Shown here: in pieces, positions 54,045-63,172 of the stretch | Layout of the letters: every line of letters starts with the position of its first letter | Numbering within the stretch: the stretch's first letter is position 1 | DNA from: Virgibacillus halodenitrificans JCM 12304 | Lineage (GTDB): Bacteria; Bacillota; Bacilli; Bacillales; Amphibacillaceae | Direction of reading: 5' to 3' | Length of the DNA: 64,000 nucleotides | Assembly: GCF_001310895.1 (NCBI RefSeq) | Contig: NZ_BAZS01000014.1 | Location: 1-64,000, forward strand | Notes under the pieces: model-generated | The model's input: only the letters and a program-made list of their open reading frames with translations | The model's database searches: none | What the model was told of the DNA's origin: nothing | Made by a program: the position numbers and the translations under genes

Positions 54045-54233
54045 TCAATCAGCAAAGCAAATAGAAAGGTAGCCTTCTATCGGTTTTGTTGGAAAGGCTT
54101 ACAAAAAGGGGGTTTTATAGCAATACTACTTTTTGGCTCAAAACAGAGTTAAGAAGAGATTAAGTACATAAAAAGAATTCGGAATCTTGCATCAAAAAAA
54201 GAGTTTGATAATTTGAGAGGGGTTTTTTAGGAG

Positions 54234-55541
54234 ATGAAGAAAAAAAGTTTAATTAGTTTATTGCTAATCATAGCGATGCTTGTTATGTCAGCATGTGGCA
54301 ATAGTGATGATTCTTCAGCAAAAGATGGAGAAAAGAAGGAGTCTGGAGGCTCAGAGGAAGCAACTATTGAGTTTTGGACAATGCAATTAAAACCAACATT
54401 CACAGATTACATTGAAGGTGTTATTGCTGATTTTGAAAAAGAAAATCCAAATATCAAGGTGAAATGGTTGGATGTGCCTGCAGCAGATTTAAGCCAAAAA
54501 ATATTAACAGCTGTTAGCTCTGACTCAGCTCCTGATGTAGTTAACTTAAACCCTACATTTGCCTCCCAATTGGCTGACTTGGATGCATTGGTAAATATGG
54601 ATGAAGCAGTAGCTGAAGAAGATCAAAAGAAATATGTTCAAGGTGCATGGGAAGCGAACCAAATTAATGGTACAACCTTTGCTATTCCATGGTACTTATC
54701 TACAGAAGTATCCCTTAATAACAAAGCAATTTATGAAGAAGCAGGTCTTGATCCTGAAAAAGACATCCCGGTAACCTATGAGGATGCAAAGAAAGTAGCT
54801 AAGACAGTTAAAGAAGAAACAGGTAAATACGGCTATTTCCCATCACTTGATCTATCTTTAGTGTTACAGCATATGGTTAAAATGGGAGCAGATTTAACAA
54901 ATGAAGATGGAACAAAAGCGGCCTTCAATACAGATGCAGGTTTAAAGGCATTTGAATACTTTACAGAGCTATATCAGGATGACTTAATCCCACGTGAAGC
55001 ATTAACAGGTGATCAAAGAAGTACAATTGATATGTATCAGGCAGGACAGGTTGCGACATTTATGGGATCTCAGTTTATCTCCCAAATTAAAGAAAACGCT
55101 CCTGATATTTATGAGAACACACTTCCTTCCACTGGTATTACTGGAGAGAGTGGCAAAAAGACAATTAGTGTACAAAACATTGTAGTACCTGAACAAACGG
55201 AAAGTAAGGAAGCAGCAGTTAAGTTTGCGTTGTTCCTAACAAATGCGGAAAATCAATTGGAATTCTCTAAGTTGACACCAATTCTTCCATCAGCTGTAGA
55301 AGCATTAGAGGATCCATATTTCACCGAAGCAGGTGAAGATGCAGAGCCAGTAGATTTAGTTCGTATTCAGTCTGCTGCACAGCTTGATGAATCCGAGTTG
55401 TTAATTAAGCCAATGGATAATTATGATGAGTTGCGTCAAGCCATGTACGATGCTATTTCAGAAGCAATGCTTGGAAATATGAGCCCACAAGAGGCGTTGG
55501 ATCAAGCAGAAGCAGCATGGAATGAAATTTTAAGTAAATAA
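54234..55541 (+). CDS. Sugar-binding lipoprotein of an ABC importer
   Basis: A 435-residue family 1 solute-binding protein. Signal peptide and lipobox MSAC lie at residues about 17-21, followed by an acidic, serine-rich tether. The mature part starts ATIEFWTMQLKPTFTDYIEGVIADFEKENPNIKVKW, typical of carbohydrate receptors; later PDVVNLNPTFASQL and AIPWYLSTEVSLNNKAIYEEAG. It is first in an operon whose other genes degrade MurNAc sugars, so the ligand is probably MurNAc-GlcNAc, MurNAc or a muropeptide. A GC-rich hairpin right after the gene likely raises its expression over the permeases. Confidence 0.88.
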   Translation: MKKKSLISLLLIIAMLVMSACGNSDDSSAKDGEKKESGGSEEATIEFWTMQLKPTFTDYIEGVIADFEKENPNIKVKWLDVPAADLSQKILTAVSSDSAPDVVNLNPTFASQLADLDALVNMDEAVAEEDQKKYVQGAWEANQINGTTFAIPWYLSTEVSLNNKAIYEEAGLDPEKDIPVTYEDAKKVAKTVKEETGKYGYFPSLDLSLVLQHMVKMGADLTNEDGTKAAFNTDAGLKAFEYFTELYQDDLIPREALTGDQRSTIDMYQAGQVATFMGSQFISQIKENAPDIYENTLPSTGITGESGKKTISVQNIVVPEQTESKEAAVKFALFLTNAENQLEFSKLTPILPSAVEALEDPYFTEAGEDAEPVDLVRIQSAAQLDESELLIKPMDNYDELRQAMYDAISEAMLGNMSPQEALDQAEAAWNEILSK

Positions 55542-55556
55542 GCAAGTAGATTAGTT

Positions 55557-55586
55557 GGGGAGAGTAGTCTCTCCCCTTTCTTTTTA
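55557..55586 (+). terminator. Intercistronic hairpin after the binding-protein gene
   Basis: GGGGAGAG (55557-55564) pairs with CTCTCCCC (55569-55576), then TTTCTTTTTAT. It looks like a partial terminator that lets only some transcripts continue into the permease genes. Confidence 0.8.
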
Positions 55587-55632
55587 TAAAACAATGTAAA
55601 AAAATGCATCATTTCTAAATCCAAAAGGTAGG

Positions 55633-56508
55633 GTGAATGATTTGAGAACAAATAAGCTTACACCGTACTTGTTTTTGCTGCCAGGATTAATCATATTAGG
55701 TGCTTTTATATTTTATCCAATGCTCCAGGCCTTTTGGTTAAGCATGACTGATTATAATATGATTGCAGACGCTGAATTTGTAGGAACCACAAACTATGAA
55801 AATTTGTTTCAAGATGATTTATTCTGGAAAACATTAACAAATACATTTATCTACTTAATTGGTGTCGTTCCGGCACTCGTGATTATACCGATATTTTTAG
55901 CTGTGTTGGTTAACCAAAAATTAAAAGGCATTGGTTTCTTCCGCTCGGCTTACTATATTCCAGTAGTAACTTCTTTAGTAGTTGCTGGGATAGCCTGGGA
56001 TTGGGTGTATAAAGAAAATGGTCTATTAAACTACGTGCTTGATATATTAAATATCATTTCCGAGCCAATTCACTGGTTAACTTCTACACAGACTGCAATC
56101 TTTGCGGTTATGGTTGTGACCATTTGGAAAGGGCTTGGTTATTATATGATTATTTACCTAGCTGGTCTACAGTCTATCCCCAATGATCTGTATGAAGCTG
56201 CTGATATTGATGGTGCAAACTGGTGGCAAAAGGTAACAAGAGTTACGATTCCAATGCTGATGCCATTTGTGCTTATCGTAACAATTATGTCTTCGATCGC
56301 AGCAATGAAAGTTTTTGAAGAGATTTACATTATGACTGGTGGGGGACCATTACATAGCTCAGAAACACTCGTGTTTTATATTTATACAGAAGCATTCGAT
56401 CGTCTTAATATGGGATATGCCAGTGCAGCTGGAGTCGTATTATTTTTAATTACACTTGTTCTTTCCATAATCAACATTAAATTTATGGGTAAGGATAATA
56501 CAGCGTGA
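55633..56508 (+). CDS. Sugar ABC transporter permease, MalF-like
   Basis: A permease of about 290 residues with six membrane segments. It begins LTPYLFLLPGLIILGAFIFYPM, has FRSAYYIPVVTSLVVAG, and the cytoplasmic EAA loop DLYEAADIDGANWWQKVTRVTIPML. Start GTG 55633 or TTG 55642; the second is better spaced from AGGTAGGG. No dedicated ATPase gene is present, so a shared MsmX/UgpC-type ATPase is expected elsewhere. Confidence 0.88.
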   Translation: MNDLRTNKLTPYLFLLPGLIILGAFIFYPMLQAFWLSMTDYNMIADAEFVGTTNYENLFQDDLFWKTLTNTFIYLIGVVPALVIIPIFLAVLVNQKLKGIGFFRSAYYIPVVTSLVVAGIAWDWVYKENGLLNYVLDILNIISEPIHWLTSTQTAIFAVMVVTIWKGLGYYMIIYLAGLQSIPNDLYEAADIDGANWWQKVTRVTIPMLMPFVLIVTIMSSIAAMKVFEEIYIMTGGGPLHSSETLVFYIYTEAFDRLNMGYASAAGVVLFLITLVLSIINIKFMGKDNTA

Positions 56509-56522
56509 GAGGAGGGAACTGA

Positions 56523-57371
56523 ATGGAAATTAGTAAAACAAAAACAAACAACCCGATCATCAAGAAGTTTTTCCTATATTTATTATTAATTATCGTAACG
56601 ATTTTCATGATTGGTCCATTTCTATGGCTGTTATCAACTGCATTGAAGTCTGGAAGTGAGAACATCTTCCAATATCCTCCGAAGCTGCTACCTGAAAATC
56701 CAACATTAACTAACTTTGTCAAAGTGATGGACACCTTTCCTTTCTGGAGGTATCTGTTTAATAGTGTGGTAGTTGCTGTGCTGACTGTATTCTTGAATGT
56801 TTTATTTTGCTCTCTTGCAGCATATCCACTTGCAAGGATGAAATTCAAAGGGAAAAACACGATATTTATATTGGTGCTTTCAACCATGATGATTCCTTTT
56901 CAATTATTAATGATTCCTGTGTATATCATTTCTTTAAAGCTTGGCTTGCAAAATACCTACATGGGAATGGTGCTTCCACATGTTACTACAGCTTTTGGTG
57001 TATTTCTCATGCGTCAGGCTTTTCTGACCGTACCGAAGGAATTGGATGAGTCAGCGAGAATGGATGGTGCAAACAGTTTTCAAATTTGGTGGAGAATATT
57101 AATGCCACTTGTTAAACCTTCCATGGTGACCTTGATGATATTTACATTTGTTAGTGCATGGGGAGATTTTCTATGGCCATTAATTATTGTGAATGATCAG
57201 GACATGTTTACGTTACCACTTGGTTTAAACATGCTGCAGGGAACGTTCACATCAGATTGGCGCTTAATTGCTGCTGGTGCGATCATTTCTATGATCCCTA
57301 TCATAGTCTTTTTCTTATTCCTGCAACGTTTCTTCATTAAGGGAGCGATGAATGGAGCGATAAAAGGATAG
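56523..57371 (+). CDS. Sugar ABC transporter permease, MalG-like
   Basis: A 282-residue permease partner with six membrane segments, NSVVVAVLTVFLNVLFCSLAAYPLARM and the EAA loop ELDESARMDGANSFQIWWRILMPLVKP. It starts 14 bases after the MalF-like stop, with GAGGAGGG upstream. Confidence 0.9.
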   Translation: MEISKTKTNNPIIKKFFLYLLLIIVTIFMIGPFLWLLSTALKSGSENIFQYPPKLLPENPTLTNFVKVMDTFPFWRYLFNSVVVAVLTVFLNVLFCSLAAYPLARMKFKGKNTIFILVLSTMMIPFQLLMIPVYIISLKLGLQNTYMGMVLPHVTTAFGVFLMRQAFLTVPKELDESARMDGANSFQIWWRILMPLVKPSMVTLMIFTFVSAWGDFLWPLIIVNDQDMFTLPLGLNMLQGTFTSDWRLIAAGAIISMIPIIVFFLFLQRFFIKGAMNGAIKG

Positions 57372-57400
57372 CGATTTATTTTGCGGAAATTGGAGGGTCT

Positions 57401-59002
57401 ATGGTGGACAACGTAAGAAAATTAAAACATCAAATCGGGCAAATGCTAGTGGTTGGTTTTGATGGGAAGACAATACCCAAGCACATGAAAGAAATGATTC
57501 ATGAATACCATATTGGCGGAATTATCTTGTTCAGTCGCAATATTGGTACGCCTAGTGAAGTACTTCAGTTAACGACAGCACTTCAAAAGGAAGCAAAGCA
57601 GGCAGGGTATCAGCAACCCCTATTCATTTGCATTGATCAGGAAAATGGCATTGTACGCAGATTAGGTGAGGGGACAACGGATTTTCCTGGAGCAATGGCT
57701 TTAGGAGCAACAAACCAAGTGGAAAATGCCTATCATGTCGGGGTTGCCACTGGAAAAGAATTAAAGGCATTAGGGATTAATTGGAACTTATCGCCTGTTG
57801 TTGATGTGAATAATAATCCGCGGAATCCTGTCATTGGGGTAAGGTCTTTTGGCGAGTCACCAAAACAAGTGGCCATGTTTGGCGAAGCAGCTATGAAAGG
57901 GATGCAAGCCGCCGGCGTGATTACAACCTTGAAGCACTTTCCAGGTTATGGAGATATGGGAGTAGATCCTCATCTGGATTTACCTGTCATTCTCCATAAT
58001 AAAAAACGCTTGGATGAAGTGGAACTCTACCCATTTAAGAAAAATATCCAAGCAGGTGCTGATACCGTGATGTCTGCCCATGTTTATTTTCCTTCTATCG
58101 ATGATGAAGCAGGTCTTCCGGCTACGTTATCGAAGAAGGTAATTACTGGCCTATTAAGAGAAGAGCTAGAATTTGATGGCGTAGTAACGACAGATTGTAT
58201 GGAGATGAATGCAATTTCGCAAGGTATCGGTACGGAAAAAGGTGCGGTCCGTGCGATAGAAGCTGGTATAGATTTAATTATGATTTCACATACATACAAG
58301 ACACAGATAAGAGCTATAGAGAAAATATTCAGTGCAGCTGAACAGGACAAATCTGTCATGCATGCTGTCGAACAAGCGAATAAAAGAATTCAAAGGCTAA
58401 AAGCTGCGTATTTGCAGTGGGAGGATGTACATCTACTTGATACTCCGCCTACTGTGCCTGCTTTTGTTGGAGGAGAAGGACATGAAAAGCTTGCGGCATC
58501 TGTATTTCGTGAAAGTGTTACGATTGTAAATAATGAAGGTCTTCTTCCACTCAGTAGCTCATCAACCAGGAAGATCATGGTAATTAGCCCAGGAGATGAA
58601 GCAAAAACAAAGGTAGAAGATAAGAAACATAACGACTTCTCATTGAGTAGTGCTATAGAGGCATATCACAATAATTTTGATGTGCAGCCATTTTCTGGTG
58701 ATGCTTCAAACGAATATATTGAAGCAATTGCCCATAAAGCGAAGGATTATGATTATGTGATTATTGGGACGTCTGGCCTTTCATCAGAAAGTAAACAAAT
58801 TAAGTTAGTGCAACGTATACAAGAAATGGGCATTCCAATCATTGCTATAGCGATGAAAAGTCCATATGATATTGCTCTGTTACCAAAAGATTCAGCGTCT
58901 ATATTTACATATGAACCTACCGCCACAGCAATTCAAATAGCTGTTGGTGCGTTATTTGGAAAAGAGCAGGCGAAGGGAGCTTTGCCTGTCCATATGTTCT
59001 AA
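57401..59002 (+). CDS. nagZ: Beta-N-acetylglucosaminidase NagZ (GH3), cytoplasmic
   Basis: A 533-residue GH3 enzyme that removes GlcNAc from the non-reducing end of GlcNAc-MurNAc fragments. Motifs: GGIILFSRNI, FICIDQENGIVRRLGEGTTDFPGAMALGA, TTLKHFPGYGDMGVDPHLDLP with the Asp-x-His acid/base pair, and the nucleophile Asp in GVVTTDCMEMNAI. A shorter C-terminal domain follows (from about 360). There is no signal peptide, unlike secreted B. subtilis NagZ. GGAGGG lies before ATG. It starts 29 bases after the permease, tying import to cleavage. Confidence 0.88.
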   Translation: MVDNVRKLKHQIGQMLVVGFDGKTIPKHMKEMIHEYHIGGIILFSRNIGTPSEVLQLTTALQKEAKQAGYQQPLFICIDQENGIVRRLGEGTTDFPGAMALGATNQVENAYHVGVATGKELKALGINWNLSPVVDVNNNPRNPVIGVRSFGESPKQVAMFGEAAMKGMQAAGVITTLKHFPGYGDMGVDPHLDLPVILHNKKRLDEVELYPFKKNIQAGADTVMSAHVYFPSIDDEAGLPATLSKKVITGLLREELEFDGVVTTDCMEMNAISQGIGTEKGAVRAIEAGIDLIMISHTYKTQIRAIEKIFSAAEQDKSVMHAVEQANKRIQRLKAAYLQWEDVHLLDTPPTVPAFVGGEGHEKLAASVFRESVTIVNNEGLLPLSSSSTRKIMVISPGDEAKTKVEDKKHNDFSLSSAIEAYHNNFDVQPFSGDASNEYIEAIAHKAKDYDYVIIGTSGLSSESKQIKLVQRIQEMGIPIIAIAMKSPYDIALLPKDSASIFTYEPTATAIQIAVGALFGKEQAKGALPVHMF

Positions 59003-59067
59003 GTTAAAGGAAAATGTAGGATTCATATAGGAAGAAAAGGTAACATGAACGAAAAAAGGTGGATTAT

Positions 59068-60216
59068 ATGAAAATTGGTCTTGATGTGTTTCTTGAAAAA
59101 GAATACAAAAGTTTTATAGGGAAACGAATTGGATTAATTACAAATATGACCGGAGTGAATGAGAAGCTTGTTCCTGCAATCGATCTATTTCATGAACATC
59201 CGGATATTCAATTAACAGCATTGTATGCGCCGGAACACGGTATTCGTGGGGATGCCAGGGAGGGAGAGAAGCTTGAATCCACAATAGATCCGTACACCGG
59301 TTTACCTGTTTATAGTTTGTATGGTGCTACACGTAAGCCTGATCAAGCAATGCTGGAAGAGGTGGACGTTTTATTATTTGATCTCCAGGATATTGGCGCG
59401 AGATATTATACATATATTTATACGATGGCTTATGTGATGGAAGCATGTAAAGAATACCGAAAACAATTTGTTGTTCTGGATCGTCCCAATCCTGTAGCAG
59501 GCACACAAATGGAAGGGAACCTTGTAGAAGAAGATGTACGCTCATTTGTAGGGCTATTGCCAATACCCAATCGGCATGGCATGACTGTAGCTGAGCTTGC
59601 TCTTATGTTTAAACATGAATTTGACTATGATTGTGAGCTTACGGTAATTCCGATGGAGGGCTGGCAACGAGATAAATATTATGATGAGACAGGACTTTTT
59701 TGGGTTCCACCCTCACCAAACACTACGAATATTGAGATGAATATTTTATATCCAGGTACATGTCTTTTTGAAGGAACAAATCTTTCAGAAGGGCGGGGTA
59801 CTACAAAGCCGTTTGAGCAAGTTGGGGCACCATTTATAGATGGTCAAAAACTTGCAAAGATTTTTAATCAGAAACAGATACCGGGCGTTTTAGCAAGACC
59901 GACTTCCTTTATTCCGACATATCAAAAACACCAAAATGAGATATGTGGAGGCGTCCAATTGCATGTATCTGATCGAAAGAAGTTAAATTCCTTTGAAGCA
60001 GGTGTCCTTTTAATAGAAACAATTGCACAAATGTACCAAAGTGAATTTAAGTTTATAACGAATGATCAGGGTAAATATTTTTTTGACCTTTTAGCAGGTA
60101 CGAGGGATTTGAAGCAAATTATTTTAAAACGTACTGTCCAACCATTTTTTGAAGCATGTGATAAAGAATTAGAAGATTTTAAAAAGCAAAGAGAGAGTTA
60201 TCTATTATATAAGTAG
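59068..60216 (+). CDS. namZ: Exo-beta-N-acetylmuramidase NamZ (DUF1343)
   Basis: A 382-residue DUF1343 protein; the founding member, B. subtilis NamZ (YbbC), releases MurNAc from the non-reducing end of MurNAc-GlcNAc chains. Conserved stretches: GKRIGLITNMTGVN, YAPEHGIRGDAREGE, LLFDLQDIGARYYTYIYTM, VLDRPNPVAG, PIPNRHGMTVAE and EGTNLSEGRGTTKPFEQVGAPF. It lacks a signal peptide. ATG 59068 has AAAGGTGG seven bases upstream. NagZ and NamZ side by side match the B. subtilis gene order. Confidence 0.9.
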   Translation: MKIGLDVFLEKEYKSFIGKRIGLITNMTGVNEKLVPAIDLFHEHPDIQLTALYAPEHGIRGDAREGEKLESTIDPYTGLPVYSLYGATRKPDQAMLEEVDVLLFDLQDIGARYYTYIYTMAYVMEACKEYRKQFVVLDRPNPVAGTQMEGNLVEEDVRSFVGLLPIPNRHGMTVAELALMFKHEFDYDCELTVIPMEGWQRDKYYDETGLFWVPPSPNTTNIEMNILYPGTCLFEGTNLSEGRGTTKPFEQVGAPFIDGQKLAKIFNQKQIPGVLARPTSFIPTYQKHQNEICGGVQLHVSDRKKLNSFEAGVLLIETIAQMYQSEFKFITNDQGKYFFDLLAGTRDLKQIILKRTVQPFFEACDKELEDFKKQRESYLLYK

Positions 60217-60230
60217 GATGGAGAGAATAG

Positions 60231-61142
60231 ATGAAACTGACCAATTTAGCGACAGAAAAGAGAAATCAGCATACAGCACATATTGATACTATGTCCACAA
60301 AAGAAATTTTAAATGTAATTAATAAAGAGGATATGACCGTAGCGCAACGGGTACAGCAGGTGCTTCCGCAAGTTGAAAAAGTTGTGGATGCTGTTTCCCA
60401 TGCGTTATCTCGTGGGGGAAAGCTTTTTTATGTAGGTGCTGGAACGAGTGGAAGAATTGGAATTATGGATGCGGTCGAATGCCCACCTACGTTTAGTACC
60501 TCACCTGAGCTTGTTCAAGCAGTAATGGCTGGAGGTACAGGCGCGTTTGTTCAAGCAGTGGAAGGTGCAGAGGATGAGGAAGAAAGAGGCATAGAGGATC
60601 TTGAAAAAAGAAATATAACCGACTTGGATGTAGTTATTGGCATTGCTGCCAGTGGCAGGACACCATATGTAATAGGTGCATTAAAGCATGCAAAGAAAGT
60701 TGGAGCAGTAACTGTCAGCCTTTCCAGCAATCTGGATTCTGCGATCAGTAAGTTTGCATCTATTCCGATAGAGGTGGAGACTGGCCCAGAAGTGTTGACA
60801 GGATCAACGCGAATGAAAGCAGCGACTGCACATAAGATGATTTTAAATATGATCACAACTACGGCCATGATTAAAATAGGAAAAGTATACGAGAATTTAA
60901 TGGTTGATGTAAAGGTGAGTAATAAAAAATTAAAGGACCGTGCGATAAGCATTGTAAGCACAATTACGAATGTGGCTGAGGAAAAAGCAACAGAAATATT
61001 GGAAATAACTAATTTCGAGGTAAAACCGGCAATTGTCATGCTCAAAGCTAATGTCTCATTTGAAGAGGCACAAAGCTATATAACCCAAGAGGGTGGTTTT
61101 GTTCGGGAGGCAATTGAACGTGCACGGAAGGAAAGGGTATAA
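60231..61142 (+). CDS. murQ: N-acetylmuramic acid 6-phosphate etherase MurQ
   Basis: A 303-residue SIS-fold etherase that splits MurNAc 6-phosphate into GlcNAc 6-phosphate and D-lactate. Signatures: AGTSGRIGIMDAVECPPTF with the catalytic Glu, AVEGAEDEEE, VVIGIAASGRTPYV, SNLDSAISKFA and LTGSTRMKAATAHKMILNM. A helical C-terminal tail completes it. GGAGAG lies before ATG, 14 bases after namZ. Confidence 0.95.
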   Translation: MKLTNLATEKRNQHTAHIDTMSTKEILNVINKEDMTVAQRVQQVLPQVEKVVDAVSHALSRGGKLFYVGAGTSGRIGIMDAVECPPTFSTSPELVQAVMAGGTGAFVQAVEGAEDEEERGIEDLEKRNITDLDVVIGIAASGRTPYVIGALKHAKKVGAVTVSLSSNLDSAISKFASIPIEVETGPEVLTGSTRMKAATAHKMILNMITTTAMIKIGKVYENLMVDVKVSNKKLKDRAISIVSTITNVAEEKATEILEITNFEVKPAIVMLKANVSFEEAQSYITQEGGFVREAIERARKERV

Positions 61143-61246
61143 TAAAAAGAAAGCTTCGTCAATAAGCACTTGCTATTGTAAGAATATAGCTTTTGAACCA
61201 GTTATATCTTTGTCCAGACTAAACCAATTAAAAGTGAGCTGATTGC

Positions 61247-62128
61247 ATGAGCACAACAGGAGGCATTGTTATTTTAAAGGAAATGCTGCCGAAGTTGGCC
61301 CCATCTGAGAAAAAAATTGCAACATATATTATAAATAATCCTCAAGAGGCTATTTCGCTAACGGTAAATGAATTGGCAAAAAAAAGTGCCACGAGTGGAG
61401 CGGCTGTTATTCGTTTATGTAAGTCGTTAGATTTAAAAGGCTATCAGGATTTGAAGCTGAGAATCGCCGGTGATTTGCGAAAACCTGGTGATCATGTTGG
61501 CTATCAGGATATCCAACCAAATGAATCAGCAAATTCCATCATAAAGAAGATGATTGATAATACGATCCAAACCGTTCGGGAAACAGCTGACATGCTAAAT
61601 AAAGATGAGTTGCAAAAAGCGGTTGATATATTGAGAGCGTCCAGACGAATTCACTTTATTGGAGTCGGAGCTTCAAGCATTGCAGCAGAAGATGCCCAGC
61701 AGAAATTTTTGCGTATTGATAAAACAGCATATGCTTTTAAAGATATGCATATGGCTGCAACACTTGTGGCTAATGCAGAAGAAAAGGACGTTGTAGTGGG
61801 GATTTCTTTTTCTGGAGAAACTCCTGAAATAGCAAAAATTCTACAGTTAGCTAAGGAGAACAAGGTTACAACAATCAGCTTGACGAAATATGGAAGGTCA
61901 ACCGTCGCTGAACAAGCGGATGTTAACTTGTATACTTCAGCCTCCAGTGAGCCAACCTTTCGTAGTGGAGCGACTTCATCACGTCTTGCTCAATTGCAAG
62001 TAGTTGATATTCTCTTTATGTGTGTTGCGTCCATGCAATATGAGGAGACAGTGAAGCACCTAGGAGCAACAAGGGATGCTGTAGATTTTCTTACAATGAA
62101 TGGTAATGGCAATAATAAAAAAGGATAA
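61247..62128 (+). CDS. murR: RpiR-family regulator MurR
   Basis: A 293-residue RpiR regulator. The N-terminal helix-turn-helix reads LAPSEKKIATYIINNPQEAISLTVNELAKKSATSGAAVIRLCKSLDLKGYQDLK (about 15-65). The SIS domain (about 120-260) has IHFIGVGASSIAAEDAQQKF and VVVGISFSGETPE. It follows murQ by 104 bases, which may hold a promoter. Such regulators sense MurNAc 6-phosphate and control the operon. It differs from the frameshifted RpiR at 20549. Confidence 0.88.
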   Translation: MSTTGGIVILKEMLPKLAPSEKKIATYIINNPQEAISLTVNELAKKSATSGAAVIRLCKSLDLKGYQDLKLRIAGDLRKPGDHVGYQDIQPNESANSIIKKMIDNTIQTVRETADMLNKDELQKAVDILRASRRIHFIGVGASSIAAEDAQQKFLRIDKTAYAFKDMHMAATLVANAEEKDVVVGISFSGETPEIAKILQLAKENKVTTISLTKYGRSTVAEQADVNLYTSASSEPTFRSGATSSRLAQLQVVDILFMCVASMQYEETVKHLGATRDAVDFLTMNGNGNNKKG

Positions 62129-62145
62129 AGATTTATTTAAACACG

Positions 62146-62177
62146 AAAGGGTTAGCTCAACAGGAGTTAATCCTTTT
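62146..62177 (+). terminator. Attenuator-like hairpin between murR and murK
   Basis: AAAGGGTTAGCTC (62146-62158) pairs with GAGTTAATCCTTT (62164-62176) with two G-T pairs, then TTTG. The short T-run suggests partial termination. Confidence 0.55.
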
Positions 62178-62197
62178 GTTACATGGAGGGGATTTGA

Positions 62198-63172
62198 ATG
62201 TATTATTTAGGGATTGATGGTGGTGGGACAAAAACAAAAGCAATCATTACAACGGAAAAAGGAAAGTTGATTGCTGAAGCTCTAGTTGAAGCAACTAACC
62301 CGAATAGTGTACCTGAAGAAACCGTCAAATTAAGATTCCAGAACTTATTTTCACAGCTTTGGACACAAAGTAATCTGCACATAAATGATATTCGTCAAGT
62401 ATTTGCCGGCATGTCCGGGGTAAGCAGACAAGCTTCCAAACAGGAAATGAAGCAGCTTTTGTCAGTGATTCTGAACGGTTTTGAAAATATTAGTGTAGAT
62501 AATGATGCAGTAACTGCATTATATTCTGGTACGTTTGGCAAGCCGGGAATCGTACAGATATCCGGTACAGGTTCTATCACCTATGGGATTAATGCAGATG
62601 GGGAACACGGTCGTGTTGGTGGCTGGGGACATTTTATCGATGAAAACGGCAGTGGTTTTTCTATTGGCAGGGATGCCTTACAAGCAGCTTTTAAAGCACT
62701 TGATGAAAGAAGAACACTTCCATTGTTGGGTGAATTTATTCTGGAGCATTTTCATGAAAAAGAGTTGACTGATGTAATTCCACATGTCTATCAAGCAGCT
62801 GATGTAAAAGTAGAAATTGCATCATTAAGCAAGCTTGTTTTTAAAGCAGCTGATCAAGGAGATGTAATGGCCCTTTCAATTGTTAAGCAGCAAGGGAAAG
62901 AGATTGGAAAATCCATTTCCAGGTTAATTGATAATCAATTTAAAAAGGAAAAACAAGCTATTCCTGTTGTTCTGGCAGGAGGTATCTTTAACCGTGTTGA
63001 TTTATTCCAAGAAACAATGGAACAAACGTTAAAACTACTTGGGAAGGAAGTTCACTTTATCATGCCTGAAATTGATCCTGCAGGTGGAGCTGTTATCGCC
63101 GCATTAAAAAAAGACGGGATTCAATTTAATGAAAGTGAATTTATCCAAAATTATCGGGGTGAATATGAATGA
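62198..63172 (+). CDS. murK: BadF/BadG-family amino-sugar kinase, MurK-like
   Basis: A 324-residue ASKHA-fold kinase. Phosphate 1 motif is GIDGGGTKTKAI (residues 4-15); later NDAVTALYSG, ISGTGSITYGI, GGWGHFIDENGSGFSIGRDAL and VLAGGIFNRVDLF. This is the architecture of Clostridium MurK, which phosphorylates both MurNAc and GlcNAc at C6. It fits the operon: an ABC importer leaves sugars unphosphorylated, so a kinase is needed before MurQ. Its stop overlaps the next start (ATGA). GGAGGGG lies before ATG. Confidence 0.85.
   Translation: MYYLGIDGGGTKTKAIITTEKGKLIAEALVEATNPNSVPEETVKLRFQNLFSQLWTQSNLHINDIRQVFAGMSGVSRQASKQEMKQLLSVILNGFENISVDNDAVTALYSGTFGKPGIVQISGTGSITYGINADGEHGRVGGWGHFIDENGSGFSIGRDALQAAFKALDERRTLPLLGEFILEHFHEKELTDVIPHVYQAADVKVEIASLSKLVFKAADQGDVMALSIVKQQGKEIGKSISRLIDNQFKKEKQAIPVVLAGGIFNRVDLFQETMEQTLKLLGKEVHFIMPEIDPAGGAVIAALKKDGIQFNESEFIQNYRGEYE

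Larger units (their letters stand above)
53498..54233. other. Intergenic region holding an abgT relic and the mur operon promoter
   Basis: About 740 bases without an intact gene: the abgT-like remnant (53586-53861), its terminator hairpin (53887-53917), a dyad (53991-54005), a sigma-A promoter (54016-54044) and a leader of about 180 bases. The leader has one small hairpin (ATAGAA/TTCTAT, about 54061-54080) and matches no riboswitch I know. Confidence 0.55.

Noticed and set aside
54045-54233. Long leader of the mur operon considered as a riboswitch (glmS or other)
   Set aside because: Only one small hairpin is visible and no conserved riboswitch core could be recognised.
60551-61045. 164-codon minus-strand frame across murQ
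   Set aside because: Antisense shadow of a clear etherase gene; low-complexity Ser/Ile composition.
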